A stretch of 64,000 nucleotides of DNA from Aphanomyces cochlioides. Lineage: Eukaryota > Oomycota > Saprolegniomycetes > Saprolegniales > Verrucalvaceae. The notes under the pieces were generated by a model. It was not told the origin of the DNA. It searched no databases and worked only from the letters and a program-made list of their open reading frames with translations. Of this stretch, positions 31,449 through 39,180 are shown one piece after another; within the stretch, counting starts at the first letter, position 1, and every line of letters starts with the position of its first letter. A program made the translations under genes and the position numbers. Location: NCBI GenBank assembly GCA_019828595.1, contig JAHQRK010000012.1:1178001-1242000 (forward strand). Direction: 5' to 3'.

Positions 31449-31928
31449 TTATACTAGTCGAAAACTACCACCACGTTTCTTCGCACGAACAAGGGCCATA
31501 CGATCTTTAGCCGCTTGAGAGCCCTTTTGAAAACCTACGCCGCTAAGTTTACGAATGCCTTCCCTAATAGGGGCCAATTCTGGATTACTATATGCGATTG
31601 CATCTCCAACTCCACTTAGTACAGGTTTAATTACACTATTCCAAGCCGTACTCAAACCTGATCTCAAACTATCCCAAATGCTTCCGCCTTGGTGATGGCT
31701 TAAATCGTGATGAATTTCCCCTTCAGTAAAATCCAAACGAGCTCCTTTATTAGCTTTTTGAGCTTGAACTATTTTGCTATAATTAGCTGGATGCACAAGC
31801 ATTGGCTTACTTCCTTTTAAATCATCAGCGCTAAATACAACTGTACCACCTTTGGATGCTTTAGAAAGTTTTTTCTTTGAAAGAGATGATGATACGTGAA
31901 CTACTTTATAACCTCCTGTTCCTTTCAT
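31449..31928 (-). CDS. Virion precursor protein with adenain-type cleavage sites
   Basis: 159 residues, basic at both ends. Three sequences fit the adenovirus-protease consensus (M/I/L)xGx-G: MKGT-G at residues 1-5, LSGV-G at 104-108 and LSGV-G at 128-132. Between them lies an amphipathic stretch, GGSIWDSLRSGLSTAWNSV (81-99), like the membrane-active helix of adenovirus protein VI. The C-terminal Arg/Lys-rich end suits DNA contact. The likely role is an internal or minor virion protein released on maturation. This is inferred from the motifs and from the protease encoded at 24961-25338; a detailed family assignment is not possible by eye. Confidence 0.65.
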   Translation of the reverse strand: MKGTGGYKVVHVSSSLSKKKLSKASKGGTVVFSADDLKGSKPMLVHPANYSKIVQAQKANKGARLDFTEGEIHHDLSHHQGGSIWDSLRSGLSTAWNSVIKPVLSGVGDAIAYSNPELAPIREGIRKLSGVGFQKGSQAAKDRMALVRAKKRGGSFRLV

Positions 31929-31999
31929 ATTTCGTTGATTTAAACGAAGTCTATATTTTATGAATTACATAAAAAATAAAAATATATTATTAAATCATC

Positions 32000-32206
32000 T
32001 TAAAGAGCAAATGTCTTTGATTTTTGCTCTAATTTCTTTTTTCTTTTATATTCATCAATAGATGGTCCATATCTTTGAAAACTTGATTTTGGTTCTGTAT
32101 TATCAATGATTAAGTTTTCCATCGTTTCAATTAGTCTATCTTCATTTTCTTTGGCCTTTTTATTATATATTTTTAAAAATGGATGTTTAACATTAATCGT
32201 TTTCAT
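32000..32206 (-). CDS. Small basic viral protein, 68 aa
   Basis: A Lys/Glu-rich, mostly helical protein starting MKTINVKHPFLKIYNKK, with stop at 32000-32002. Its ATG lies 6 bp after the stop of the upstream 443-aa gene, so the two are probably expressed together. No known motif. Element-like codon use supports it being real. Confidence 0.5.
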   Translation of the reverse strand: MKTINVKHPFLKIYNKKAKENEDRLIETMENLIIDNTEPKSSFQRYGPSIDEYKRKKKLEQKSKTFAL

Positions 32207-32211
32207 AGCTT

Positions 32212-33543
32212 CTATATTGTCATCATCAAAATATCATTGAATTGTTTATCGCTTAAAATTCCATTTTGAAATAAATGAATCGACATCTTCTTTAGTTCCG
32301 ATTTGATCAAAGGATTATCATTACCGATCTTGATTTCACCAATGAGCTTATTGAATTCAGCAACATATTTATCACTACCATCTCGTGGATCGCTAATAGT
32401 TTCTTTAAACGAATTTAATAGTTTACAAACTTTTAGAGTATCGTAAAACGCAATTTTATCTTTGTTGTCAAGCTGATTATAAAGACTATAATCAATAACT
32501 CCATCAAATAACAAGATTTTGATGATTTGAAGTAGTTTATCTGACATTTTTAATCGTTTAAAACAGGAATTACCAGACGGATGGCGTAAACTTAAATATC
32601 CTTGACCAAGAGCTTTCAAATTGACATATTTAGCTCCAAGAGGTCGATATAAATAATCTTTTTCAAAATTATGTAAATGCGAAATTCCCGCGCCGATTAA
32701 GCCTCGTCCAATGAGTTTTTTACGGGCGATTAATTTAAAGCCTTGGCCTTCCATTTTGATATCAGGTTCGCTTTTAATTGACATTTGAGTAACGCCTTGT
32801 CGGATGCCATTCACACGTCTATTTTCATCAATAATTTTGTCAATTTTTTCTTTTGTAGCAACCCAATCGTAATCAATTATACGTTTATTCTTATTTTCAT
32901 GATCACTCCGTATGGTAAATAGTCTTCCCGATCTTCCCAAGTATACACTCTTATCTTCATCACCATTTAGTAATATCGGAGAAATCTTTCTTGTTTTAAA
33001 GAAGTTCCAATTGTCCTTATAAAGTTTTATAATTTGTTCTCTTGGAGTTTTTTTGTTATCCTCTGCGGGAAATATTGGTTTTGACTCTTCGTCGTCTTCA
33101 TCAGACAAAATTCTGAAACGATTTCTTGTTTCGACAGGGGGCATATTTTCTAATTTGATTTGATCCCTTGTTTTAATTCTGGGTTCGTATCTTGGATTAC
33201 TTTCATATTGAGTTCCAGTTGTAATACCCATTGGCTCGGTTTGAGCAGATCTGGCTTTCGTATTTCGTTTAGTTTGGGTTTGTATAGTTCTACCGTTTGA
33301 TTCGGTTTGAACTTCAATGGTTCTTGGGTTTGATGAATCTGTTTGAATTTCAATTGTTCTGCCAATATTTGAAGACATTTGAGGTTTTGGTAGAATTACA
33401 TTTGATGCAACATCACTACTCCAAATAGCAGTTTCATATGCCTTTTGTTTAATAGCATCGATCTTTTTATCAAGTTTGATTTGATCATAATATTCTTGTA
33501 ATTTTGCTTTTTTATCAGCGAGATCCTTATAGCTCGGATACAT
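32212..33543 (-). CDS. Putative virion precursor protein with three protease sites, 443 aa
   Basis: The N-terminal third is polar with four imperfect RTIxxQT repeats (residues about 62-103). The middle is charged and probably disordered. Residues 264-286 contain three consecutive (M/I/L)xGx-G sites (MEGQ-G, LIGR-G, LIGA-G), the adenovirus-protease consensus. The rest is helical (residues about 330-443). Position next to the integrase and this site cluster suggest a structural precursor processed by the adenain-like protease. A TATATATACG box lies about 30 nt before the ATG. No homolog could be named by eye. Confidence 0.6.
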   Translation of the reverse strand: MYPSYKDLADKKAKLQEYYDQIKLDKKIDAIKQKAYETAIWSSDVASNVILPKPQMSSNIGRTIEIQTDSSNPRTIEVQTESNGRTIQTQTKRNTKARSAQTEPMGITTGTQYESNPRYEPRIKTRDQIKLENMPPVETRNRFRILSDEDDEESKPIFPAEDNKKTPREQIIKLYKDNWNFFKTRKISPILLNGDEDKSVYLGRSGRLFTIRSDHENKNKRIIDYDWVATKEKIDKIIDENRRVNGIRQGVTQMSIKSEPDIKMEGQGFKLIARKKLIGRGLIGAGISHLHNFEKDYLYRPLGAKYVNLKALGQGYLSLRHPSGNSCFKRLKMSDKLLQIIKILLFDGVIDYSLYNQLDNKDKIAFYDTLKVCKLLNSFKETISDPRDGSDKYVAEFNKLIGEIKIGNDNPLIKSELKKMSIHLFQNGILSDKQFNDILMMTI

Positions 33544-33643
33544 TTTACTACGAATTAATTAACGTATATATATTTGGTAGTTTATATTACCTGTGCAAAA
33601 TAATTTTTTTCTAATTGACTCATTTGATTTTTATTAAATATTC

Positions 33644-34669
33644 TTAGATTCTTCTGAGGCTCCCATGATCACTTCCATCAGCCCATTTAACCAGATATTT
33701 GTATTGACCATTTTTTAGTTTCTTGTGACTTAAAATTTTCTCAGCTTCATAAATGTCATTTGCTCTTCCATCAGCGTCAGTAGTTTGAGCTTCTACTATT
33801 TTTATATCATTAACTGGTTTATATACGACGTGATTATTTTTTGATCGTAAATGCGTCTTTAGTCCATCTAATCCAATAAATTCATAAACGGATTTTGAAT
33901 ATTTAGCACCTTCTTTTTGAAATGGATTTTTTGGTTTCAATTTGTAACGTACTTTTGAGCCAATCGGGATGCTTTCTAAGACTTGCTTTGCTACATTTTG
34001 GTTATGATCATTTTCGGAAAATATGACTTTTCCTTTCATCTCATTTGGCGTTGCATGAATGGATGAATGTTCCGTGTCATTGTAATTTGAAATTGCATCG
34101 TTTAGATGCTTTTGAGTTAGCTTTTTAAAGATTCCTGTCTCGAACATTTTGGTTAGTCTTGATTTTAACGTTCTAATGAATCGATCTACCTTGCCTAGAA
34201 TTGTATGATCCCCAGACTCTCCAGCGTAATGACTGATATGTTCTTTTGTTAACAGTTCTTGAACTTTTTTATTCATAAACTCATTTCCATTATCTGATGT
34301 AAACGAATGTGTTTTGTTTCGAGAAAGAAATTCTTCTATTGCTTTTCTAACTACAGGCGCAGTTTTGTTTTTCAACAATTTGGCGAAGCCGATTCGACTG
34401 TTAATATTGATTGCGATAAATATTGGTTGTTTTTGCCAAAAAGCTAAATCCATTTGCCATGAGTTTGGATTGTTGCTTGCAATTTTGAACTCAGGAAATT
34501 TCTTGTTTTGAGCTGAATGCTGTTGAATATCAGTTTGTTTCTTATACCAATCGCGAACTTGTTTTAGAGTAATAGAATTATTAAGTTCTTTTGCTTTTTT
34601 ATACAATGCTGTTGCGCTAATGAATCCAATCTTTGGATCATAGTATAATTTTTTAAGAAGTGCAGACAT
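33644..34669 (-). CDS. RVE-family integrase with frameshifted chromodomain
   Basis: A retroviral-type integrase, 341 residues in the open frame. The core is Asp74 (WQMDLAFW), Asp126 (TSDNGNEF) and, at the exact D-x35 spacing, Asp162 in KVDRFIRTL, where Glu is usual. A C-terminal chromodomain begins YEAEKILSHKK and KYLVKWADGSD. The frame then breaks: one base missing near 33664-33666 moves the typical WEPQKNL block into another frame, which continues to a stop at 33582-33584. The protein would insert the element and generate the 6-bp duplication. Either the copy is recently mutated, or a frameshift or sequencing error is involved. The ATG lies just after a TATATAATATG box. Confidence 0.87.
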   Translation of the reverse strand: MSALLKKLYYDPKIGFISATALYKKAKELNNSITLKQVRDWYKKQTDIQQHSAQNKKFPEFKIASNNPNSWQMDLAFWQKQPIFIAININSRIGFAKLLKNKTAPVVRKAIEEFLSRNKTHSFTSDNGNEFMNKKVQELLTKEHISHYAGESGDHTILGKVDRFIRTLKSRLTKMFETGIFKKLTQKHLNDAISNYNDTEHSSIHATPNEMKGKVIFSENDHNQNVAKQVLESIPIGSKVRYKLKPKNPFQKEGAKYSKSVYEFIGLDGLKTHLRSKNNHVVYKPVNDIKIVEAQTTDADGRANDIYEAEKILSHKKLKNGQYKYLVKWADGSDHGSLRRI

Positions 34670-34678
34670 ATTATATAT

Positions 34679-36775
34679 CTAAGCAAATGAAACTTTTCTT
34701 GTAAACTTCAATCTCTTGCTTACCTTTTGTGTCTTAGTGTTAATGTCGATTGAACAACATTCGCTTAGATCAAATTCCATTGATTCACCATTATACATCT
34801 TCACATACTTTTCGAGAGGATTTTCTTTAAGAAGCTTTCCAGGAATACCCTTCATACGAATATGATGTCCCTCAACATCATTACCATCGCAAGATAGCAC
34901 ATTCACATAGCTTTTTTTTCCTAAGAATATTGACTCCTTAGCATAAACCTCTCCTTTTGAACCTTCAAGACTAAAATCTGTATGAAATTGCCCCATTTGC
35001 TTTCCAATTAGTTCTCTTCCATATTTTTCTTTAAAAGCGATTGCCAATTTTGGAACCCCATCACGATCAATCATCATCGAATCTGTATCCTGATACCAAA
35101 TGTTAGCTTTAATATCTTCTGCAAGACACATAACTTCATTCATAATATGTTTTGAAGAATCGAGTATCTGAACTCCAAGATGAGCTGGTGAATAATGTTC
35201 ATAGAGATATTTGTGTTCTTCAAATAATGCCAAATCATCAGTAATTGGCGTTCTTGAAATCATTTTATGAATCTTTCGTTTTGTTCGCTCTTTAATCTCG
35301 TCAGATCCTTTGACAAGTATCTTCTCTTTTACAATTGGTTTTTGAATTAGCTTTCCGTAAGCGCTATTGAGGAGCAATTTGATTCCTTCTTGTAGAGGAT
35401 TGCCTTCTTTTTTCAACTTAAGTCGTTCGTTGAATAATTCTTTTACTGCTTCTACTATCTTTGGATTAAAACCTTCATCCCAATAACAACCTTCGATTAC
35501 CGTATATGTAGCATTTTGAAATTTTACAATATCTTCAAGAGCTTGCTTTCCAATAACCATTGTTTGTCCTATGATATCATTTGTAAAACCACGTGATCCA
35601 TCTTGTTGAATACTTAAAAGTGGAAAACTTTGATGTTTTCCGATAGAGTTAAATCTAACTCGAGCAATGTAATAATCAGCATTATTCGGAATTGTATCCT
35701 TAAAGAATTTTGCTTTACCTTTTACATAACCGCTTAATATTGATTGTCCTGATGGATATAGTGAAACAGCATCAAAATCCGATAATTGATGTTTAATGTG
35801 ATACTTCTTATTATCTCGAGTCATAACACGTCCTCCAACAATAGCTTGTCTGATAAATCCCAGAACGATTCCATTTTGTTCATAGCAACCATCAAAGCAA
35901 CCTTGATTATGTTGAATTGCATAAGCAATTGATGGCATAGACATAAATCGATATACATCAATGTTGAAACGATTAATAAACATCATTCTGAAAGCTTCAA
36001 AACAAGTGTGAAGAACATCAACATCGCGATTACAATAATGTATAGCATACTTCTGGATATCGATTTGGTCTTCAATTACTGCACCGATCTTGTTTGCGTT
36101 GGCAATCATAGCTCCTTTGTCTTCAAATCCATTGAGATAGCTAAGCTTCCACATTGACTTGAAGTTGTTTTCATTTATGAAGTCATGAGGAAATGATTCT
36201 TTTTCTAAGTTAAGATCTTTGCTTGCATCCTTGAACATCTTTGGAAGATTTGCAAGTTTGCTATTAATAAAACTCATTGAGCATTTGACTACAAGTTCAG
36301 AGCTTTTATAAAAGCAATGAGCTTGCTTTAGTCGAGTTCCGCATTCTATCATATTGCTCTTTTGAGAAAAGCTTGTTACGTGTTTCATTAGAAAACGCAA
36401 ATCGAATCCAGCATTGTGAGCCCAAAGTAAATTATGACTCTTTTCGGGAATTGACTCTAGAAATCGTTGAGCACAGTCAAACCCATAAAAGTTTTGTGTT
36501 TCGCCTGTTGAATACAGCTTTCTAAATTTATACTTTAGGATCTTGAAAGATATGCAGTAGGCAACGTGCTCGTTATCATTATTTACTAATGTTTCAAAAT
36601 CGAAATAGATAACATTAAAGTTGATTATTTCTTCATATTGTTTAGTGTATTTATTAATTACTTGATTGAAAGGCGATTGACCAAATTTCATTGTACCATC
36701 AACACGTCCAATTTCTTTGAATGTATTCTCATCAAAGTCTTCTTCATAATAATGAATCAACTTTTTGATACTCAT
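34679..36775 (-). CDS. Protein-primed DNA polymerase B
   Basis: 698 residues from the ATG at 36775. Exonuclease motifs: DFET (59-62), AHNAGFD (119-125) and YCNRDVDVL (247-255). Polymerase motifs: A DFDAVSLYPS (333-342), B KLLLNSAYG (466-474) and C YQDTDS (561-566). This is the protein-primed family B enzyme used by Polintons to copy linear genomes from the terminal repeats. The frame stays open upstream to 36868, but those residues are hydrophobic and unlike the family, and MSIKKLIHYY at 36775 is the better start. It overlaps the preceding ORF by 32 nt in another frame; in many Polintons the two parts form one protein. Confidence 0.93.
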   Translation of the reverse strand: MSIKKLIHYYEEDFDENTFKEIGRVDGTMKFGQSPFNQVINKYTKQYEEIINFNVIYFDFETLVNNDNEHVAYCISFKILKYKFRKLYSTGETQNFYGFDCAQRFLESIPEKSHNLLWAHNAGFDLRFLMKHVTSFSQKSNMIECGTRLKQAHCFYKSSELVVKCSMSFINSKLANLPKMFKDASKDLNLEKESFPHDFINENNFKSMWKLSYLNGFEDKGAMIANANKIGAVIEDQIDIQKYAIHYCNRDVDVLHTCFEAFRMMFINRFNIDVYRFMSMPSIAYAIQHNQGCFDGCYEQNGIVLGFIRQAIVGGRVMTRDNKKYHIKHQLSDFDAVSLYPSGQSILSGYVKGKAKFFKDTIPNNADYYIARVRFNSIGKHQSFPLLSIQQDGSRGFTNDIIGQTMVIGKQALEDIVKFQNATYTVIEGCYWDEGFNPKIVEAVKELFNERLKLKKEGNPLQEGIKLLLNSAYGKLIQKPIVKEKILVKGSDEIKERTKRKIHKMISRTPITDDLALFEEHKYLYEHYSPAHLGVQILDSSKHIMNEVMCLAEDIKANIWYQDTDSMMIDRDGVPKLAIAFKEKYGRELIGKQMGQFHTDFSLEGSKGEVYAKESIFLGKKSYVNVLSCDGNDVEGHHIRMKGIPGKLLKENPLEKYVKMYNGESMEFDLSECCSIDINTKTQKVSKRLKFTRKVSFA

Positions 36776-37853
36776 TGTTAAGTAGTTTAGGAACATTACT
36801 TTGAGTAATAGGAATAAGTAATTTATCTCTGTTGTGATATAAATGTGAAATGACTTCAAAACTGTCAAGAAACTTGATTCGTTTTGAATTATAACTAACT
36901 CGTCCGTGATGAAGTATAAATTCAGTCGATCCTTCTATTTTTACAATTTCTGGATTATTAAGAGCTGTTAGAGTGATTTTAGTTTCTTTAATAGCAAATA
37001 CGTGTTTTGGCGTTACTCCAAGACGAATTACATTGTTACTATGAGGTCCATAATTATTAATATTATAACTTTTAACTCCATTATTGTTTTTATAGGTTTT
37101 TACTTCCAATCTTAACTTAAACTTTTCTGCTATTTTTTTAAACAAATTAGTTGTAATACCTGAATGAAACATTAGTTGCTTAATTTTATTAACAATGACT
37201 TTTGAAACTCCTCCTTGCTCAAGAGCATATAGAAAGCATGGAATTTCTGATTCTTTTGGAAGACCATTTGGTGATTCAGGATATACTTGAAATTGGTCAA
37301 GTAAATAATCTGCTTTTGTTAAATAACGGAAAAAGTTTTTGCGAGATGATCTGGATTGCTTTGGATCTTCAATCCATTCTAACGTTATCATTGTTGTTGG
37401 AAGAATGTTAAGATCAACATCAGCTCCGGATGTGTATTCATTATTTTCAGTTATATAAAGATTTTCAATATTTACTTGATTAGAATTCAAATGATACGTT
37501 CGAAGAGTTGATCCATCTATATCCAGAAAATGAACTAATAAGTTTTTGTCGGCAGGAGCAATGATGTTTGGACGAATTCGCTTAAATTGTTCAAGAAGCA
37601 AAGTTGTTGTTTGATAACTGTTAACCTTCTTTAATGCTTTGAAATCACTTAATTGTGATTTAGCTTTATACATCTTAAAGACTGATGCAATTTTAGTCTG
37701 AGAGTCAGCTTTACGTTGTGGTTGATTTAGGATTTCTTGGATCTTGGATATTTTCATATCCCATCTAACGGGGAGACCAAGTGATTTAGCCTGTTGATAG
37801 ACTACTGACTTGGCTCTAGTTGCTTTAATTGCATTATTAGCTTTTGAAGACAT
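36744..37853 (-). CDS. PolB N-terminal region / terminal-protein-like ORF, 369 aa
   Basis: Directly upstream of PolB, overlapping it by 32 nt (36744-36775). The first 50 residues form a SAP-like basic helical region (LGLPVRWDMKISKIQEIL). The second half has a CFLYALEQGGVS... segment and a later NVIRLGVTPKHVFAI stretch. This resembles the CLxxAL...HYF module seen at the N-terminus of full-length Polinton PolBs. It therefore probably supplies the priming or accessory half of the polymerase, either as a separate protein or through a frameshift in the overlap. A priming tyrosine cannot be identified by eye. No stop codons interrupt the frame. Confidence 0.65.
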   Translation of the reverse strand: MSSKANNAIKATRAKSVVYQQAKSLGLPVRWDMKISKIQEILNQPQRKADSQTKIASVFKMYKAKSQLSDFKALKKVNSYQTTTLLLEQFKRIRPNIIAPADKNLLVHFLDIDGSTLRTYHLNSNQVNIENLYITENNEYTSGADVDLNILPTTMITLEWIEDPKQSRSSRKNFFRYLTKADYLLDQFQVYPESPNGLPKESEIPCFLYALEQGGVSKVIVNKIKQLMFHSGITTNLFKKIAEKFKLRLEVKTYKNNNGVKSYNINNYGPHSNNVIRLGVTPKHVFAIKETKITLTALNNPEIVKIEGSTEFILHHGRVSYNSKRIKFLDSFEVISHLYHNRDKLLIPITQSNVPKLLNNEYQKVDSLL

Positions 37854-37970
37854 AATTTTTCAGATCTATATAATTACAATTTTTCTTTCAAGATCAAATT
37901 GTTTTTCTTGAAGATGTATATGAGTTGGAATAAAAAAAATATAGCTTAGAAAATATCAAAATTCTGTGTC

Positions 37971-38126
37971 TTAAACATTGATTTGTCTTAACAAATTAAC
38001 TTCTCTTTTGTAGTGATTTCTAGCATTAATTCGATCCAAGATGCGTTGTTGATGTTTGTAGTAATAATCGTGATTCACCTGAACTCTTGGTTTTTTGTCT
38101 TCGGGTGATTTCTTTGGTGGAGCCAT
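37971..38126 (-). CDS. Small basic viral protein, 51 aa
   Basis: A short frame from ATG 38126 to TAA at 37971-37973, starting MAPPKKSPEDKKPRV and followed by a helical, Arg/Asn/Tyr-rich segment (HQQRILDRINARNHYKREV). The high positive charge suggests nucleic-acid binding. It lies between the right terminal repeat and the PolB-associated ORF, the mirror position of the 56-aa ORF at the left end. Below 60 codons it would be missed by usual cut-offs; AT-rich codon use agrees with neighbouring viral genes. Confidence 0.5.
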   Translation of the reverse strand: MAPPKKSPEDKKPRVQVNHDYYYKHQQRILDRINARNHYKREVNLLRQINV

Positions 38127-38143
38127 TTGTGATTATTTGTTGT

Positions 38144-38423
38144 ATTATATTATAAATAATTATTGTTCAAGATCAAATGAATTTTAAAATTTTCTGTATG
38201 AAGGTCAAGATTATGCTGGTGATGCAAAATGCTTTGAGTGGTGATCATTTTGCCTTTGGACACTTCCACAAGTGTTAATTGTGTTTTTTGCTCGAGGGTG
38301 TCTCTAGCGTATGGTTGTGGAAATGGGTGAGAATCCATTCTTAGCTAATGGATGATGCCTTACTAATGCTTCTCGTCATGAGAATTTTGAAGTGGCCACG
38401 ATATACCTTTAACAGCTATTACT
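38144..38423 (-). repeat. Right terminal inverted repeat, 280 bp
   Basis: The reverse complement of 21204-21475 with one substitution and an 8-nt insertion. It ends CTATTACT at 38423 and is followed by the target duplication GTCGTT. Confidence 0.95.
38150..38338 (-). CDS. ORF inside right terminal repeat, 62 aa
   Basis: The counterpart of 21289-21459. The first 50 residues are identical; the 8-nt insertion gives a longer tail ending NNNYL. Whether it is translated is unknown. Confidence 0.3.
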   Translation of the reverse strand: MDSHPFPQPYARDTLEQKTQLTLVEVSKGKMITTQSILHHQHNLDLHTENFKIHLILNNNYL

Positions 38424-38429
38424 GTCGTT
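38424..38429. repeat. Right 6-bp target duplication GTCGTT
   Basis: Identical to 21198-21203. Removing one copy and the element restores the empty site ...CTTGCGTCGTTCTCGCAATG.... Confidence 0.95.
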
Positions 38430-38501
38430 CTCGCAATGTCAGTTGGATATCAAATGATATTTAAAATGACTTCTGCCGCCGCCCGGTGTATCCAAATGCT
38501 T

Positions 38502-39115
38502 TCACTTGTTCAATTCGCGTGCAGTGTTTTGATCGGGATACGTCACGTCCGATAGCGTCGAAGACTGAGATAGCATCGCTTCTTTTTGACAATCCGATTG
38601 CAGCATGTAAGAAGATTCAGCAAACAATTTACCTGATTTGAAGAGAACGTACGCGGTAAAGCTCCAGACGATCTGCGTCGCAAGTAATACTTTGTGGTTT
38701 CTTCTCCTTGATCTTGTCTTTGAGTTCATCGCCCGTCTCATTAGCTTCCATCTTGACAGTGAAATGTCTGAATTGGACGTTAGCAAACAATATCTATATT
38801 CGACTTGGCAGTGTGCAGTACTTCATCCATCTTGATGCACCGTCGAGGTTCGTCATGGTCGTCGAGCGTCGCAGCTTTCGCTTCGTCCCAGCTCGACCTT
38901 TTCAACGCCAGGTACAGCTGCAGATCACTCGCATTGCAGGTAATCAAGCCTGGACATTCCTTCTTGATCAACTTGTTGAGATGACCAACAGCCCGTTCGT
39001 CAAAAGCGTCGACGGGATGACGTGCTCCTCCACCGACAACCACGTAGTTAAGCTCACTTCGACTATATTCCGCTCGGAAAGAATTCAGCTTTAGAAACCT
39101 GTGCAAACATATACC
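38502..39115 (-). pseudogene. Crinkler N-terminal (LYLA-type header) gene fragment
   Basis: The minus-strand frame from about 39090 to 38780 encodes a Crinkler header: ELNYVVVGGG, VDAFDERAVGHLNKLIKK and DLQLYLALK, the ubiquitin-like N-terminal domain with an LYLA variant of the LFLAK box. This directs translocation or nuclear entry in oomycete Crinklers. An adjoining frame (38786-38502) continues for about 90 residues without a recognisable effector domain. No ATG is found directly before ELNYV, so the start is lost or lies in an unrecognised exon. It is head-to-head with the Crinkler-kinase gene at 39181, only about 100 bp away, as if a Crinkler had been split by inversion. Confidence 0.65.
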
Positions 39116-39180
39116 TGGCAGTGACTCGGCATGATTTTTCTTGACTCCGATGAAATTTTGGTGTATTTCGCAATAGATCC

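Larger units (their letters stand above)
21204..38423. mobile_element. Polinton/Maverick virus-like element, 17.2 kb
   Basis: Bounded by near-identical inverted repeats (21204-21475 and 38144-38423) that start AG and end CT, with the 6-bp target duplication GTCGTT outside. From left to right it contains two tiny ORFs, a Crinkler/RHS-type gene, an ExoX-C-like protein, an adenain-like protease, the major capsid protein, an S74-type spike, the packaging ATPase, the minor capsid protein, small zinc and precursor proteins, the integrase, protein-primed PolB and the PolB-associated N-terminal ORF. Apart from the cargo gene it is clearly more AT-rich than the host flanks. The repeats differ by one substitution and one 8-nt indel, so the insertion is recent. 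Nearly all ORFs are open; the integrase 3' end is frameshifted. Confidence 0.96.

Noticed and set aside
36776..36868. Upstream extension of PolB to the ATG at 36868
   Set aside because: The 31 extra residues are hydrophobic and unlike PolB; they lie wholly in the overlap with the preceding ORF.
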